Source: Gymnorhina tibicen (Eukaryota > Chordata > Aves > Passeriformes > Artamidae). Taken from it: 64,000 nt of DNA. Made by a program: the position numbers and the translations under genes. The stretch spans positions 2,240,514 to 2,304,513 of the forward strand of contig VXAZ01006886.1 in NCBI GenBank assembly GCA_013399875.1, read 5' to 3'. The notes beneath the pieces were generated by a model, which saw only the letters and a program-made list of their open reading frames with translations, did not search any database and had not been told where the DNA came from. This document shows positions 26,506-41,300 of this stretch, one piece after another (within the stretch, counting starts at the first letter, position 1; each line of letters opens with the position of its first letter).

Positions 26506-28560
26506 GGCAGACAATTTGTGCAAAACACAAGCCATCAATTATTCTCAATTCAGAAAAAGGGCTTTCAGTGACCTTGCTTTTCTTATCCAGTTTTTTTTTT
26601 GTCCAAGTTTCATCCAAGATGTGCAGCCCTCTCTTTCTTCACCCAGGGAAAAAAATAAATTTTAGTTGAGAACCGTAAACAAAACATTCATCTTCAAAAA
26701 TATTTATGAAGTACTCAACAGCTGTATGTCCTTTATAAACCATCTACAGAATACTTTGCATCACTTTTTATTTTTCTGATTTAAAAAGAGATTTTTAAAA
26801 AATAATTGCTGTATAGTACCTTGGAAGGTATTCTGCACTATAAATCTCCCATACTCTGTATATTAGTTATTCAGCTAGACCTTACAGAAAGGTGTTATGA
26901 AAACATGCCCTCAAATAGAACATGAATAATAACCAAAATTAGTGCGTAACCACCACAACCGGGGGTGATCTCAGTGTATGTCTGCAGCTGCTGTCACTGC
27001 AGTGATTCCAGCTCAGGTGGAAATTCCCAGCCTCACTTCAGAACAGGCACCTGCAGCTTGATGGAACAACTTCCCAGCAGGCACCCAGCGCTGTCTGAGC
27101 TGCCCTGCAGCATTCCAAGAGGCCTCACAGAGCTGCAAACAGAGTAATGGTTCCCAGGGATGAGATTCTCAACACATCAAAGTCCTGGCCCCAAAAACAC
27201 CCAAAGCAGCTCTCAGATTCTAAACACAGTTCAAGCACTGAGATGTCATCTCAGCTGCAAAGATGGATTTAAGGGTTCAACCCTTGTTTGGAGGATTCTT
27301 GTATCCCTGCTGAGTTTGGAGCTGCCCCGGAGCTCACAGACACTGCCCACACCCTGCACGAGCTGCAGCAACAACAGTGACAGCAACAAGAGCACAGAGA
27401 CCCCCGGGGCTGCAGCTGCAGGGGCACTAAGCCAGATGCTGCAGCAGAAAACAGCATCTTCCCAACCCACATCAGCTGCTCCTGGGCTTCTCACCAGCCT
27501 GGGAAGGCAGCTGACTTGTCCAGCTTGTGTTCTGCTCAGAAGAAATGTCAAAGAGCCGAAAGAAAAACAAGATAAACCTACTTGAAGTAATTTTTCCCCA
27601 TCATCTGTTCATTTACCTTTCACTAGAAACAGATCCAGTTTCAGATGTTTCTTTCTCAGCTGGTTTACAACTCAGATAACTTGTTTTCTTAAGCTTTACT
27701 AAGACTGAGATAAATACAGGACTTGAGGTCCTTTGCTTTGCATTGGCAGAACATGATAACGTACGTTATCTGCATCCCCAGATAAGTGTTAAAGTTAAGA
27801 TCCCCTGAATTAAGAGAACACCAGCTTGTAGTCTTTAATATTAATAAAGTTAATTAGGCAGAAAAAAGACTAACTTAGAGCACATTAAAAAAAAAAAAGG
27901 CTTTGCTGGCATATTTTCTCTGAAAATCCAAGCTAACATTTCTCATTCTGTGTGAAAAGCTTCTTTTCATGTGTATATTCAGGGACTTTAGTAGCAGAAT
28001 ATTGCAAATGCGGTAAAGACAGTGATAAATTTGCAAGGACAAGCCAAGAGCAATCTAATTGTGTTGTTTCAACCAAAGCCAGCTCAATGACTAAGCTCTC
28101 TAAGGACATGGAATATAAAGCCTTTTTTTATTTAACGACTGCAATTCAATTTCTGCCACTGTTGGTCACCTGAGGAAATCCTAAACGATGCAAGATTTCC
28201 CATTCTGGAGACAATGAATAACGGGGTATGAGTCTTACCTCCCTCACGCAAAAATTACAACAGTAGTGAATGAACATCTTTCAAAATTTGGCTATGGAAA
28301 CAAAAGGATTTGTTATTTCTGATTGTTTGGGTTCAGATTTCTGTGGTTCAGCTGCAGTCAGGGCCCCGTATCCAAACATTACAGGTGAAAAGGTACTGAA
28401 TCAGAGCAAGACCTGCTGCTCAGGAGATGTTCTCTTCCCAGCTTCCACAGGAATCACCTTGGCTTACAGATGGATTTATGGTCTAAGAGGACTAAACGTG
28501 TTCTATTGCATATACTCTTCATTACTTCATACACTTCAACAGCAAGGAGGTTGGTTCATG

Positions 28561-28635
28561 ATGGGATGGCAATCTCAACTATTAATTAACCATTCATTAG
28601 AATCACTATGCAAATCCAATAATAGATTACACAGG
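28561..28635. promoter_or_regulatory. possible enhancer: homeodomain/POU site cluster
   Basis: ATTAATTAA (28581-28589) is a paired-type homeodomain palindrome; ATGCAAAT (28608-28615) is a perfect POU octamer; TAAT/ATTA cores surround them. The density looks like a conserved non-coding element. No conservation data are available here. Confidence 0.3.
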
Positions 28636-31600
28636 GTTGGGGTTTTTCCAAACCTATTCATGTTCAGAGCTCAAAATGCTATTAATTAGCAAGTACATCA
28701 TATTATTTAAATAGGGTTAGGGAATGTGCAAAGTAATTTTTCCTTAGTACATTCTCCCAGCTTTTTTGCCTCAAGAAATCTATCAGGTGTTAATTGCTGA
28801 GTTTTGTGTATACAAGTCTGCTCAGGAACACTGAACATGCTCTGGGAATTTCATCAGTCTGTGCAACCCTCTTTAGTTCTTTTACAGCTTGGCAAACATA
28901 TTGTATAATTTTTCCAAAATACCTCTTTCTTATTAATTCTGCAATGCAATGAAATATGACATTACACATAACACACAAATTATTTCTCTTACACAACAAT
29001 TTACAAAACTGCACCTTTTCTGTCCTCATACATGAGAGTTGTTCATTTTTTGTGTCTCCTGCCCACATCATTCGTGTTTTATCCCTGCTTTAAAACTGAT
29101 TTCTTCATCAAAGGACCTGTTTCCAACTTCAGTGATACTTAAGGAAAAAAAAAAAGCACCAAGTACCAATATTTTTAGTGTAGAGGATCTCTCGTCTACT
29201 GATAAAATTCTGTCCCATCTCAGATTTCATCACAAAATATCTGCTTTTCCAGGAGAATAAAAAGCTTTTCAGAACCACTTATGGACTAAGCCAAAAAGGG
29301 TATTTCCCAGAACAAAAGGAATTGAACAATCTGACCTGAATTTGCACATGACAAGTTTGCAGCTGTGAAAATGGACCACAAGTCTCATAATTAACCTCGC
29401 TTGTCAAAACTCTAGTTTCAGGTTTCATCTAAAACATTTTTCACAATTATATACACACACAGAGCACGCACAGTGAGTTCCTATTGTTTGTTCCTGCGTC
29501 TCGTGCTCCAGTCCTCCACCCAAACACCTTGCAGCCAGATACTATTTATTTTCCATGCCTAGTCCACAGTAATATTGATTCTGAAATAACGCACTTCATT
29601 TATGGTTACCCCTCATTCTACAACAGAGCAAACAAAGAAAAGTAAAGCCCATATCTAACAAAGCTTTGTTCACCACTGATTACTGGTGTTTGAAAACGAT
29701 TATAATATGTTGATGATACCTTGTGCTAGTATTAACTAAACAGCCTTAAATGATTTTATTTGAAGGTAAACAGCCTCCAGGAAAAAATTGCTCCTGATTC
29801 TTCTGTGGCAATCCAGCAAGGTTCATAATACTGCTGCTCCCAAACATACTGGTAGGTGGCAAAATATTTTAGTAGCATGTGGTAATGCATTTATTGTCCC
29901 ATGAGTTCACTGGTGCTGTGCAATGGGAATTAGCCCTGGCCTTTGCACATGCGCCGATCACAGAAGGCCCCTGCAGAGCTCAGGGAAGAAGTCAGTCTTT
30001 CTCTCCAATAACACCATTTCTCTAAGATTTTATTTACTTTCTTTCTACACAATGCACAGACATTTCTGGGCTGGAGGTACCAACTGATCATTGCTTTATT
30101 TCTGTCCCTGGCCATTCCTTCATGAAGTCAGTTTGACTGCACACATCTTTCCCATGCCACAGCAGCAGGTCTGGGGGTACAGCACAACCACATTCCAAAC
30201 CCTGGCATCAACAGCAACACCCACCACAACAGCAAAGTTGGTCATAGCAAAAAAAACAACAAAAAAACCACCTTTCTTCATCTGAAAGGCACTTCAGAGC
30301 AGGAGTCCATTAAGTAAATCATTTGGACAAGTTTTTATGTGCAAAAAAACCCCCAAACTCTAAAGCTCTATCAACTTTAATAGCTCAAACACATGAAGAA
30401 GATCCAGAGTTTTCCCCTGGTTGGGGGTAAGCACAAATCAGCTGGCGGTGTTGGCTTGGACTCCTTACCCCAATAGCTTTTCATATTCCTGGGAATTATT
30501 CCCTCTTCCATAATTTATACATTAATAGGTAAGCTGCCGTGCTCTATTTGGAAAATAAGGGTCAACAGTTGTGCTTTTAGATTGTCTGTTGACAGAACAA
30601 AAAACCAGGCTGCTTTTAAAAATTTCCCACACAGTATCAGTCCCTCCTTGCTCATGCTGGAATGAAAAGTTAGCCCAAATTATTTAACTAAGAAAGCCTT
30701 AATATTTACCATCTTTTAGCAAGAAAAAAAATTTTATTAACAAAAGTGGTACCACCCTGTTGGTGATGTGCCAAACCCAAGGAATTGAGGGAGAGGCATG
30801 AGACAACAACACGAAAAATCCAGGTATGCACAGAACCAATTTCCTCTAACTCAAAAAGTTCCTGTAACACAAGGGTGACTGTGTGAAAATAATACAGTTT
30901 GAAAGTTTCACTAAGGTTTTTCCCCTCTCCTCTCTTTCAGTACTAACCAAAAGGTCCACTGAAAACTTTGTTCAAGTCCTGCAGAAGCAATGTCCCTCCA
31001 GCAAAGGATGTGACTGACGGCAGCACTTGCTAACGTAGCCAGTGTCTGCACACATGCACAGATCACATCATGATCAGCAAGGAGTGAGGGTGCAATTAAG
31101 AGCCATCCAGTGAGTGAAACAGGCAGGCCTGAGGACCAGAAATCATTTCTGCAGTGATCCCAGAGGGCTTGAACTGAGACTAAAGCCAGACGCCAGAGGC
31201 AGAGCCCCCACCTGTAGCTGGACACCTCGGGGGTGTTGCAGGAGAGCTGCCTTTGGCTCACCTCAGGACAGTAAGGTCTCACTACAAAGTACAGTATCAG
31301 GTCCTCAAAATGGTTATCAGTGCTCACTGTGCTCTTCTATGTAAAATTCTAACTATTCTAAAGTTACCCAGGAATTTCTATTTGGTAGATACTTAGAATT
31401 TGATTCTGTGTTTAAAGCAGAAGAATCCAGATTATATAAAAAAAAAAAATCTTTTTTCTTTTTCCTTAAATTCTCCCTTTTAAATTTCTTATTTTAACCC
31501 TGACTCCAGTAGCACTCTCTCACAGTAGTGCTTCAGAATAAATGTGCCCTTCCTTAATGACATGGCTTCATAAAAACAAAGAAAAAGCCCAGTACAACCT

Positions 31601-34600
31601 CCCCCAGTAAGCTGAGAGGGGGATAACCTGTCTGGCCATTTCAGTGGCACCTGCCTGCTCTCAAGAGCCAGGGGATCCTTACTCAGGTGACCAGCTCACT
31701 GCCTCTGCACAGAGCTCTACTTGAGATGTCAGCCTTCAAAAAATTATTCTCCTCAGCAGCCTCACATAACCATAAAGCAGAGTGCAAGGACAGGAAATGG
31801 GATCCAGTACCCATCAGTCACTTCCTCTGCATGCAACCAGGACTCTTCGCAAAATACAGAGAAATAACTATTTCATAGCCTGACTCGAACCAGCTTCACT
31901 CCTTCCCTCCCCATCATAAGGAGCTAAGTGGTCCTTGAACACATCATTATTTCACAGCTTATCCCCTAAAAGCATTATTAGCTTTTTCAGCAAAGTAATA
32001 AAACATTAACATTGAAGGTGCAGCAGCAGACATGAATTTATTTCCCTAATGCAGTTCAATCCCAAAATTATAGACAATTACAAATGCACTTAATAAAGCT
32101 ACCCCATTAAAATATGACACAAACACCCAGCCAAATACTGCAGCATCCATTAGGAGCTAAACATATAAATCTTGCAAAGTTCTTTACCTGTCATGCAGTG
32201 TCATCCCTCAGCTGAAACCCCTATCATCTGTGTTACCTGGACATTATTTCTCTGCTGACTCCCTTGCTGCTGTGACAGGTTTGAGACTGTACCTGAAATT
32301 CAGTGGCAAACACAACTGTAACTCTGTGTATTGGCAACAGAGGTACAGAACTCACTTTGTTATTCACCAGTTCCTCATTCGATCCTCAGACTAGTATCTT
32401 TTTAGCCATCACAGTTTCAGGTTGTTGCTGGTTCAATCACAGTGCAACTAAATGATTGGGAAACAGGATACAGGAACTGACAGCCACTACCAAAAACTCT
32501 CAGGTTTGGTTTTGAGAGATTCTAGATGACATTCTCAGCAGAGATTGCAGAAATCACAGCTGGAACAGAGCAACTGCATCATTACATTGTGAGCACAAGT
32601 AAAACAAAGAATATCAAAAGCAAACAAATACTTCTTAAATCACATAACTGCAAAACAAACTAACTAATCAAAAATTACTTGAAAAACAGCATTTAGGGCA
32701 AATGCTTCATTCCTTTCTCAGCCATTTTCTAATCTGCCAGAAGGCACGAGCAATGAAATCTATTTTCAGGGAGCCTTTACATACCCAATATAACCCCTCA
32801 TTCCATTTCAGATAGGGAAGCTCTCAATACACTGCATTTCTGAACCACCCTATCTGATAACATAAATCCCTTATTACAGTCCACAGACAGGCTGAAGTAA
32901 CTCCCTTCTCACTCAAATATGAAAACAGGCAGAGAACATGCAGCAAACTGGACCCAAACCAGATACAAAGAGCACATTACACTGTTTTTTCGAGCAAGAC
33001 AGCAGCCACAAAAGGGTGGGATTTTTCTACAGAAAACTGAATGACCAGCTTGGCATTCAAACCTCAGTTCATTACTTTTGACAAAAGACAAGAATGTCTC
33101 AGCTATAGAAAGGGAAATTAAAAAAAAAGAAATCAATTTGCTAAATATCTCAAACTGCGAGACACCTCAGAAAGCTATAGAAGTAGCTGGTTACAATAAT
33201 GGGGATCTACACATTGACTGATGTCAATTCCATCTCTTGAAAAAGTGAATTTCAGGAATTTTTTAGAGGACAAATTATCACATGAAAATGGGAAACACAT
33301 TGGAATCGGGTTTTTTTGCAACTGAAAGAATGGATATTTCATATTTCACATCAACATTCAGAAATGAAAAATCACAAAAGAAGTCAAACTATTGTGGACA
33401 CCTGTAATCATTTCTACAGCAAGCTATTACATTTCAAATGCACACAGTCACTGAAAAGAGATAAAATGGGGAGAAAAAAATAATTACATAACTGTATGAA
33501 AGAGTAGAAAAAGCAAAATTGGCAAGTCATCAAACCGCACCACTACAGTAATCTTCCCCATGAAGAGGAATTCACACCTCTGGTGTTGGTATTTCCTCAC
33601 CGGTCACAAAACAAGAACCCTGAGAAAGAAAAAAAAAAGAATATAAAAGGTGGAGTTTGTATCTGTATCCTTGGTATCTATTCCAAAACGTGCTTTAAGA
33701 GAATGTTTCTCTCCAGCTACATTGGGAGCTCCGCTGTGCACACAGAGCTCACACTGAGGAGTTCTGAAAGGAACCTGTCCCCGTGTGCACTTCTGCAGTA
33801 ACGAATGAATGAGGTGCTTCCTTTGCATCTGTGGATGTTGTGAGAAATTAGAACAAGTCTGATTGCTGCAGCATAATTGGATTGCAGCAGTTGGCAGAGT
33901 AATAAAAACCTCCTAATTACATGATCAAACTATATCACAGGCAGAGAAATGCCTGTCCATTAAAGCCTTGCCAACTTCCTCTCTTAGTCATTTCACGTGT
34001 CCCACTCAGACTCCTTTTTCATTCTGTTGACTGTTAAAACAAATGCTCATTTTGGTTACAAATCTTTCCATCAGTTATCTGAGGGTACTCTACTTGATTA
34101 CAGTCTCAAAGGATATTAAAAAATATCCATATTATACAAGGCAGCACCAGAAAAAACTTCATCAGGTCACCTAAGGAACTTGGGGGATGTTGTTCTTAAA
34201 GAAAGCATAACTTGACTGAACAGCACCAAAATAAAATGTGGCCAAATTGAATCTCCAATTGCTCTTAAAAGGATTCAAAGCCACACTTCAGAAAAAGCAG
34301 ATATCTTTATGAAGGTAATTAAAATTGATTTGGCAAATGCCAGAACACCATTTGAAGGTGTGAACTGACTGTGTTCCTTTTATTAGTCTCTCTAACCTCA
34401 CTAACCGTTTGGGTCTCTTTCCATATCTAAATTAGAATTCAAGTGCAAGACATTCACTTTTCATTAATGTCTCATGCTCCCCCAGCAGAAAAAGAAATCT
34501 AAAGTAATAGAATGTTAAGACTGCACCATTCTAGAATAGAAAAAATAGCTATTAATAAAAATTTAAGCCGACAGTTCAAAATATGGTAAATAGACTGATA

Positions 34601-36870
34601 AGTTCTACCAATTACAGAATTCATTTTGCTTAAGGATTTCATTTCACAACTTTTTCCTTTTTTTTTTTTTTATTCTCATGGTACAGAGTCCTCACAGTCA
34701 TTGTCATTTCAGAAGGGGAAATAGCCTTGAGGACACCAACTTCATAATGTCACGTGCTGGTGTCAGCCCACGTGTTACGACAATAAAAACAGATTCCGTA
34801 ACTCCACTACTTGTTTGCAGGAAACATCCAAACCCTACTCAACAATTCAAACATGATGCCCTGCACTGGGGCTGAGTAAAGTACCTGATTAAAATAAAAC
34901 TGATTAAAACTTTGAAAACTAGGAAAAAAAGTGGGAACTGTCCCTTTCAAAGCAGATTTGGGGACACACAGTCACATTGTATTTATGTTTTAGACTCTGT
35001 TATTGTGCCTATAAGTTACATCTGGATGCAATTTTGTTTTAAGATAACCCTCACTAAACTCAAATTCAGTGTTTTAGGGTCTTTTGGATCGTGAGTTCTT
35101 GGGAAGGTATAAACATCAAAAACAAGTCTTCATTCAATGGTCTGAGTTCCCTTTTTTGTTTGTTTGTTTCTGAACTGTTGCACGTTCCTGGGGGAGGCAT
35201 TATCTGTTAATTACTCCGTTTCAAGAGACCCAACCCACACACTGCTGGAATTGCCACTGACTGACATCACATGGGAGTTTCTCACTCTTTGCAGCTGATC
35301 CTGGCAAGCCTCAGCTGGACCTGTCTATGGTATAACTGAGCAGCCCAAAAGTTCCTAAAAATACTGATCCTCTCATCCCAGGACTGTAAGGCCAGGGCAG
35401 AGCTCTACGAGACTGAAAGGCTCCTGATATTTTTATTTCTTTTTTTTATTTCTGTTATTTTTGTACACTTTATTTCCCCCCAACTTGCCAAAAATTTTTC
35501 CAAAGACAGGGAGATGCCTCAGGTATTAAAATAATGACAGAAGTCTGAAATTTACACCAGCAAAATGACCTCGAACAAAGAATTCAGGGAACCAGTTGTG
35601 AACAGGGGTTTCAGTGTCTAGCAACTAACACATATATAATGGTGAATTATAATAAATCCTTTGTACTTTTACACAGCACTCTGGCAGGAATAGCAAATAA
35701 GCATAGTTAATATGCAGTTTTATGATACATTTCAAAAGAATTCCTAATGACTCTATACTCAACATTAATGAAACTCCTTAGGCAGAGATAACCTTATGAA
35801 AAGGTTTAGCTTCTGCCATCATATAATAAATAATAAAGCTTGTAGTGAACATTTATCTTTCACCTCTGTTAAATCTTTCATCATGCAAAAGGCATTAACA
35901 CCTAGAAGTTAAGATCTTGTACTGGTGCAAAGCACAAAGAACACTTACAAAAAAAAACTTTCAGAAACACAGTTTAGACTGATTTGTTTCAAAATCCATC
36001 AAATTAGAAACAAATATTAATTAGAAATTTAGGAAACTTTTCATTTAGGGGTAAATGAGGGTCTTGAACTGAACACCGGTGGATTATTTTAAATAAAGCA
36101 TTTTTCCCCTCAGACATGCAGATCTTGCATTCAGAATTAACAAACATGTAAGCCACGTGTTTTCTTACAGACCAAAAAGTGAGAAAGGATTTGTCACAGT
36201 TTCAGTGACTGTACACTCCCAGTGTATTCAATGCAAGGTTTGTACACACAAGATTTATTTCCAGCCTTGTCCTCTTCTCCCCATCAATCCCTGCTGCTGT
36301 AAGCTATGACACCACTTCTTCCTAAAACACACACAAACGGCTTCAGCTATCTGAGCAGAAGGAAGGGCTCATTCCTGCTTTAGGAAGTGAAACAGAAGGT
36401 CCATAATCTTTCCAGTGCTATATATACAGGGGGAACAAAATCTTATTCAATTTAACGTCAAGTTTTGACCCCATCTCCCACCTCATGCCTGCCTTAAGCT
36501 GACCAAACCAAAATAGAGCTGTGAACCTCTCTAGATTAGTAAAATAAATCAAGGCAGCGTTACCCAGCAGTCTCTTCCTCACCTTGGCAAGTTCTCCTTG
36601 TAGTCTAGTGTCTGTCACAACAGACCTGGCTCTCTGAAGTACCAATATTCCACAATTGGCATCACATTTTCAGCTGGCCCTTTTCTGTTCTAGGTTTTAG
36701 AAGAATCAGTATTATCACACAGTGCCCAGAACTTAAAAAAAGCTATTACAATAACCCTGCTCCCTCATAAGATCAATCCTATCAGGTGTCAACTAGTACT
36801 GAAATCAAACACTTGAGAAATGAAAGCAAGTCCTTCAGATCACTTCAGATTCGAGTTTCAATTCCCAAAT

Positions 36871-36912
36871 ACCTGTAGCTGAAATCCAAACACTGGTAAT
36901 TGAAATCCAAGC
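36871..36912 (+). repeat. degenerate 21-base tandem duplication
   Basis: Two adjacent 21-base units share TGAAATCCAA and about 15 of 21 positions overall. Confidence 0.6.
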
Positions 36913-37960
36913 ACCATCTAAGCATATTTAAGAGTGAAACACCCTGTGCAAATTCAAAAGAACAGTCACTGGTACCTGTGCTTCTTCACACTGCTCAGTT
37001 CTTTGGAATCTCTTCCTCTTCGGGCCACTTTTCACAATGAATGGGCCATGTTCCTCCACCAATATTTCTCAGAAGAACAGTATGTACAAAGGTATTAAAT
37101 TGTTATTTCTAAGTCCTTGGAGATACAACTCTTTATTAAAGTTTAACTCCAACAAATTAGTGGTAACAATTCTAACTGAAAGAAATGTTCTCCTAAAAAA
37201 ACACTCGGTACAAAGATCAGGGATGTCCTGCCCAGCTTGGCTAGGGAACCATTCATGAAACCGAGGGGCACCCAGTGCATGAGTGAACAGACAACCCCTT
37301 GATAAATCACCACCTTGCAGCAAAGGTGCTGAAGAGTCAGTTCTGCTAATATCATTCCCATCTTAATGATGATCATAAAAACCATTCTAAATTAAAGACT
37401 GAATTCAATTTCATACAATTCATCCTGGTAACATTAAAACACTTAGTAGTTGTGCTTTTCCCCTTTAGTCAAGTTCCCCTTATCAATCTGAATTTATTTG
37501 ACTTTTTTCTACTGCATCACGCAGTAAAAACAACAGAAGAGACTGGATAAAACAAGAGCTGTGGTATAACTATCAGTGATTCTGTACAAGTATCAGAACT
37601 ACCGGTTTTGTCCTAGTATGGGGGTTTAATGGTGACAGTGGCTGTAAGGACTAATCCAGCAATCCACCAAAAAGCTCATTTTCCCTCCAGCAACTTACAC
37701 AACAATATTTATGCTTCTTCTTTAAGGAACCACAGAACCAAAAAAGAAAGCTATAGGACACCTAGGCCATCTACACAAAAATTAACTCAATCTCCTCTGA
37801 AATCAAAGTTTGCCGAGTTTTCAAAGTTCATCATTTGTTTGCCATCACCTGGTTCTAGCCCCTTCATGACTTGCAGTGGTGTGACAGGAAATATCAGATA
37901 TACCCAAACAGCACTGATATGTCCTGTGTTCAGCCCCTTACAGAAAATGTCGTCAAGATT

Positions 37961-37978
37961 CTTAAGAATATTCTTAAG
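37961..37978. repeat. perfect 18-base palindrome
   Basis: CTTAAGAATATTCTTAAG equals its own reverse complement. Related TTAAAAGAAT/CTTAAAAGAATT units follow within 30 bases. Confidence 0.9.
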
Positions 37979-38302
37979 TTAAAAGAATGAACTTAAAAGA
38001 ATTTAAGTTTTAAAATTTGAATCAAAATTACAGAAATAATTCCCACTGTTATCTTTTCAGCAAGAGATCATGACTCTGCCTTAATCACTGAATTCTGTCA
38101 CAAAATCCACAAGCACTCTGAAGGTTTATTTCAGTCTCCTGTTCTGCTGAGTAATTGTAACACTCCAGATTTGCAATTATACTCTTAACACTTAAACCTG
38201 TTGATGGAATACAGAAAATAAAACAGCAAAAAATTATACAGGCTTCTTGTAAACAGACCGGCAGGTCAGAACAGCGGTGTTGGCCTACAGTCTCTTCTCC
38301 TG

Positions 38303-38330
38303 CTGGAGTGATCTCCAACAATCACTCCAG
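38303..38330. repeat. 10-base inverted repeat, 8-base loop
   Basis: CTGGAGTGAT and ATCACTCCAG are exact reverse complements around CTCCAACA, so either strand could form a stable hairpin. Confidence 0.9.
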
Positions 38331-41300
38331 TCTTTGAACGGGCTCCTTCTGCCTTTTCTTCGCAGGGAATGTTTCAGTCTCTCGTATCTGAAGTTATTTA
38401 TTCAGCTCAGCTATCAAAGCTGCAGTCACAAATTCTTTCATGTGGCTCTAAAGGTCAAAACCACGTCTCTCCAGTTTAGGTCACTCTTGCTGCTCTTATA
38501 TTGCAAATCAAGGCCAAAAAACTTAAGTCTTCTCTCATGAAAGAATGAGAAACCGTTAATTTCACCAGTGACAGCAGTACCAGACATAGCACAAACAGCG
38601 GCACTTAACAAAATGTGACATTCACTTCTCTTCCCAAAGATCATTTCTGGTGGTACATAGATATTCTACATCAAGTTATCTTCTTATGCCACCAAAGCTG
38701 AAATAAACTGAAATTTTTCTCATTTAAAGAAAATATTTATCAACATTATAGGAAAATATTTCCACATTGTAATTCATGTGTTCTCTTACACAATCTTACC
38801 TAGAGCACTTCAATTTGTTAGCCCTTGATTATAAATTATAAACAAGCAGTGCATGTGAACTAAGTTCTCCTTCCCTCTCAGAAAAAAAAAAAAATCAATC
38901 TGAATAATTAATTACCAAAAACCTACACAGTTGTTTCTGCAGTAGTAACACACTGGGCAAGTTCAAAATTTTCTAAACTCACTATTTCATAATCTAGACT
39001 TAAGCCAGGATCCAACTCCGCTTATTTTAGCTGTCAAAAAAGAATAATTTGTTCCATCTTCTCTAGGTGAGCCTTCCTCTCTTTATAAATATTGATTAGA
39101 GAAATAGTTTTGAGACAATTTCTAGAGAGCTCAAGTTCATAAAATGGGTTCCTGCTACAGTGTGCTGCCTAGGACTGCATGCCATATGCAGTTTTGGCTG
39201 CAGAAAGCTCAGCAGGCAAGGCAATAATTCCAAGATCTGCAATAAAAGCCAGTCGAAAGGCCATACTTGAATACAACACTCAAGTTCTCAGCTGGACAGA
39301 TCTCCTCACTTCAGAAATCCTGGAGTCCACGGGCAAATCCAACAAGCATCCAGCACCCGGCCAAGCAAGCAGTGACTGTTTGAGCCCGCAGGACCAGACC
39401 AGTCCAACACTGATGTATCAGCACATTCACTGCTGCACTGCCAGGCCTGCACTGCAGGCTCAAACAAAGAGTTAAACCTTTCCTGTGTAGCACACATTCA
39501 ACTCCATCCTCAAAGAAAAGGAATGCAAATAATCATTGACCTCTTTTTCCAGGACACTGTTTTGCCATGGAGGAATTTAACTGCTGAAGAAACCACCCAT
39601 TTGATCCTGCAGCATTACATGTAGAGGAATATGCTACACTGAGCATTGGGAAGTAATAACAGATTTTACATACAAATTGGGAACTAAGTTACAGTTACAC
39701 TTTTCTTCTATTAGAACCCTTTTTCACTGCAAGAGCTTATTTCTTCTTCATATAAAATGAGTTACTTCCACTGATGAATTGGTTAAAAAGCCTTCTACCC
39801 TATTTAAACTTATTTACTCATGATACACTAGAGCAATAAAGAAAAACCCTTCAGCAAGGAAAATATCCTCTATAAATACCCATGCCATACTTTCCGCAGG
39901 CACAGCTGTGTATGACCACATATATCATGTATACATGCAAGATACACAAGTGTTGAAGAATTGTGTTCAGAGCCACCCCAGACGACTGCCACAGCACCTG
40001 CATAGACTTATTTCAAAATAGAAATGCTGGTGGTGTGTACACATGTACATAAATATACCGTAAAAGTAAGCTGCCATGAGATTACATCTGAAAGAGGACA
40101 TCAAAATGTACATAACAGAATTGCTAAACTATTTACATTCTCTCTCCACTCCTAGATACTATAAAGTTAAAGTAAACCTCTTGGGCAAAAACTTCCAAAA
40201 CCTTAGACTGACCTGGAAAGACAAGACAACCACTCTTCACTGGAATAAAATTTTACCTTGATGTTTTCAGACAGAAAGTTTTGCTCCGTTCACGTTACAG
40301 TAACTTTGTAGAGCTTTTGTTAACTTCAATTCTTATGTTCTTCTATTCCTTTTGATCACATCATGGCAAAGTCATTTCAGATCAATACATGGCCCCAGAG
40401 GTCAAAAGAACTCCAGTCAATGGGTTATTTGGACCTACCATGTACTATTATTAATTAATCCTCAGAAAGAAACATTGTTCTACTCACAAAGCAGAGATAA
40501 AGCAGGAATAGCTGGATCCAAATTCACAAAAATCACTTAGTCCTTAAAGTTAATTAATTGCTTCTCCATACTTTCTGGGGGCTTTTCCTATTACAGCTGA
40601 CCATGGATGGCCTCCATTATTTCACATGATTAGAAACAGTATTTAATTTCATGAACATTTTATTTGGCGATGATTAAATTTTAAGTCTTTTGTGGTTACC
40701 CTTCTACTCTGTTTTAGCAGGGTTTTAGGAACAATGTTCACCCTTTCCAACAACTATCTGACCAGGGGAGGGAAGGAGAAGCTCATGCCAATGAGACAAG
40801 GAGAACCATGAGACAGAAGGAGAAACCCTGAAATAACCAAATTAGTTTAAGCCTTTATACATCTCTTTACGTCTCCAAAGAATGTCTCTTACAGTTGAAG
40901 CTGTTACCTAAGCTTCTGTGAAGTCCCATAATACTAAATAAGGTTTGACATTAGGAAAAACTGCAAGTCTGCAAAGCACCTCAATGTCCTTAGTATTTCT
41001 GTAGAAATCTATTTATGGTATGACTTCCAAGCTGATGTGTATGTACAGCTTTTCAGAAGCAAACTGGAAATCTGCAGACCCTGCTTCAATACCAAAATTA
41101 AATTTTGATTCCTCAACTCCTCCTGAAACAGGCTGAAATTACTTTTTACAATAGAAAGAAATAAATTATTTGGTACCAAAAAAACCCCAGTTAGTTTGGA
41201 TTAGTAAACCAGGTCTAACAAAAATCTCAGACAGCAACAGTTTTACTCTGAGTTTTCCAGATGTTCAAAAGATAGACATATGTTTTCCTTTGGCTGTGTA

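Noticed and set aside
26225..26669. Four overlapping open frames of 68-141 codons.
   Set aside because: They lie on or around a CR1 3' untranslated fragment, which encodes nothing.
27160..27585. 141-codon plus frame and 101-codon minus frame in a CTGCAG-rich segment.
   Set aside because: Both strands open at once because of local GC rise and few TA dinucleotides; low CpG and no splice support.
30911..31327. 138-codon minus-strand frame.
   Set aside because: No recognised motif and a plus frame overlaps; splice signals not convincing. Left as possible but unsupported.
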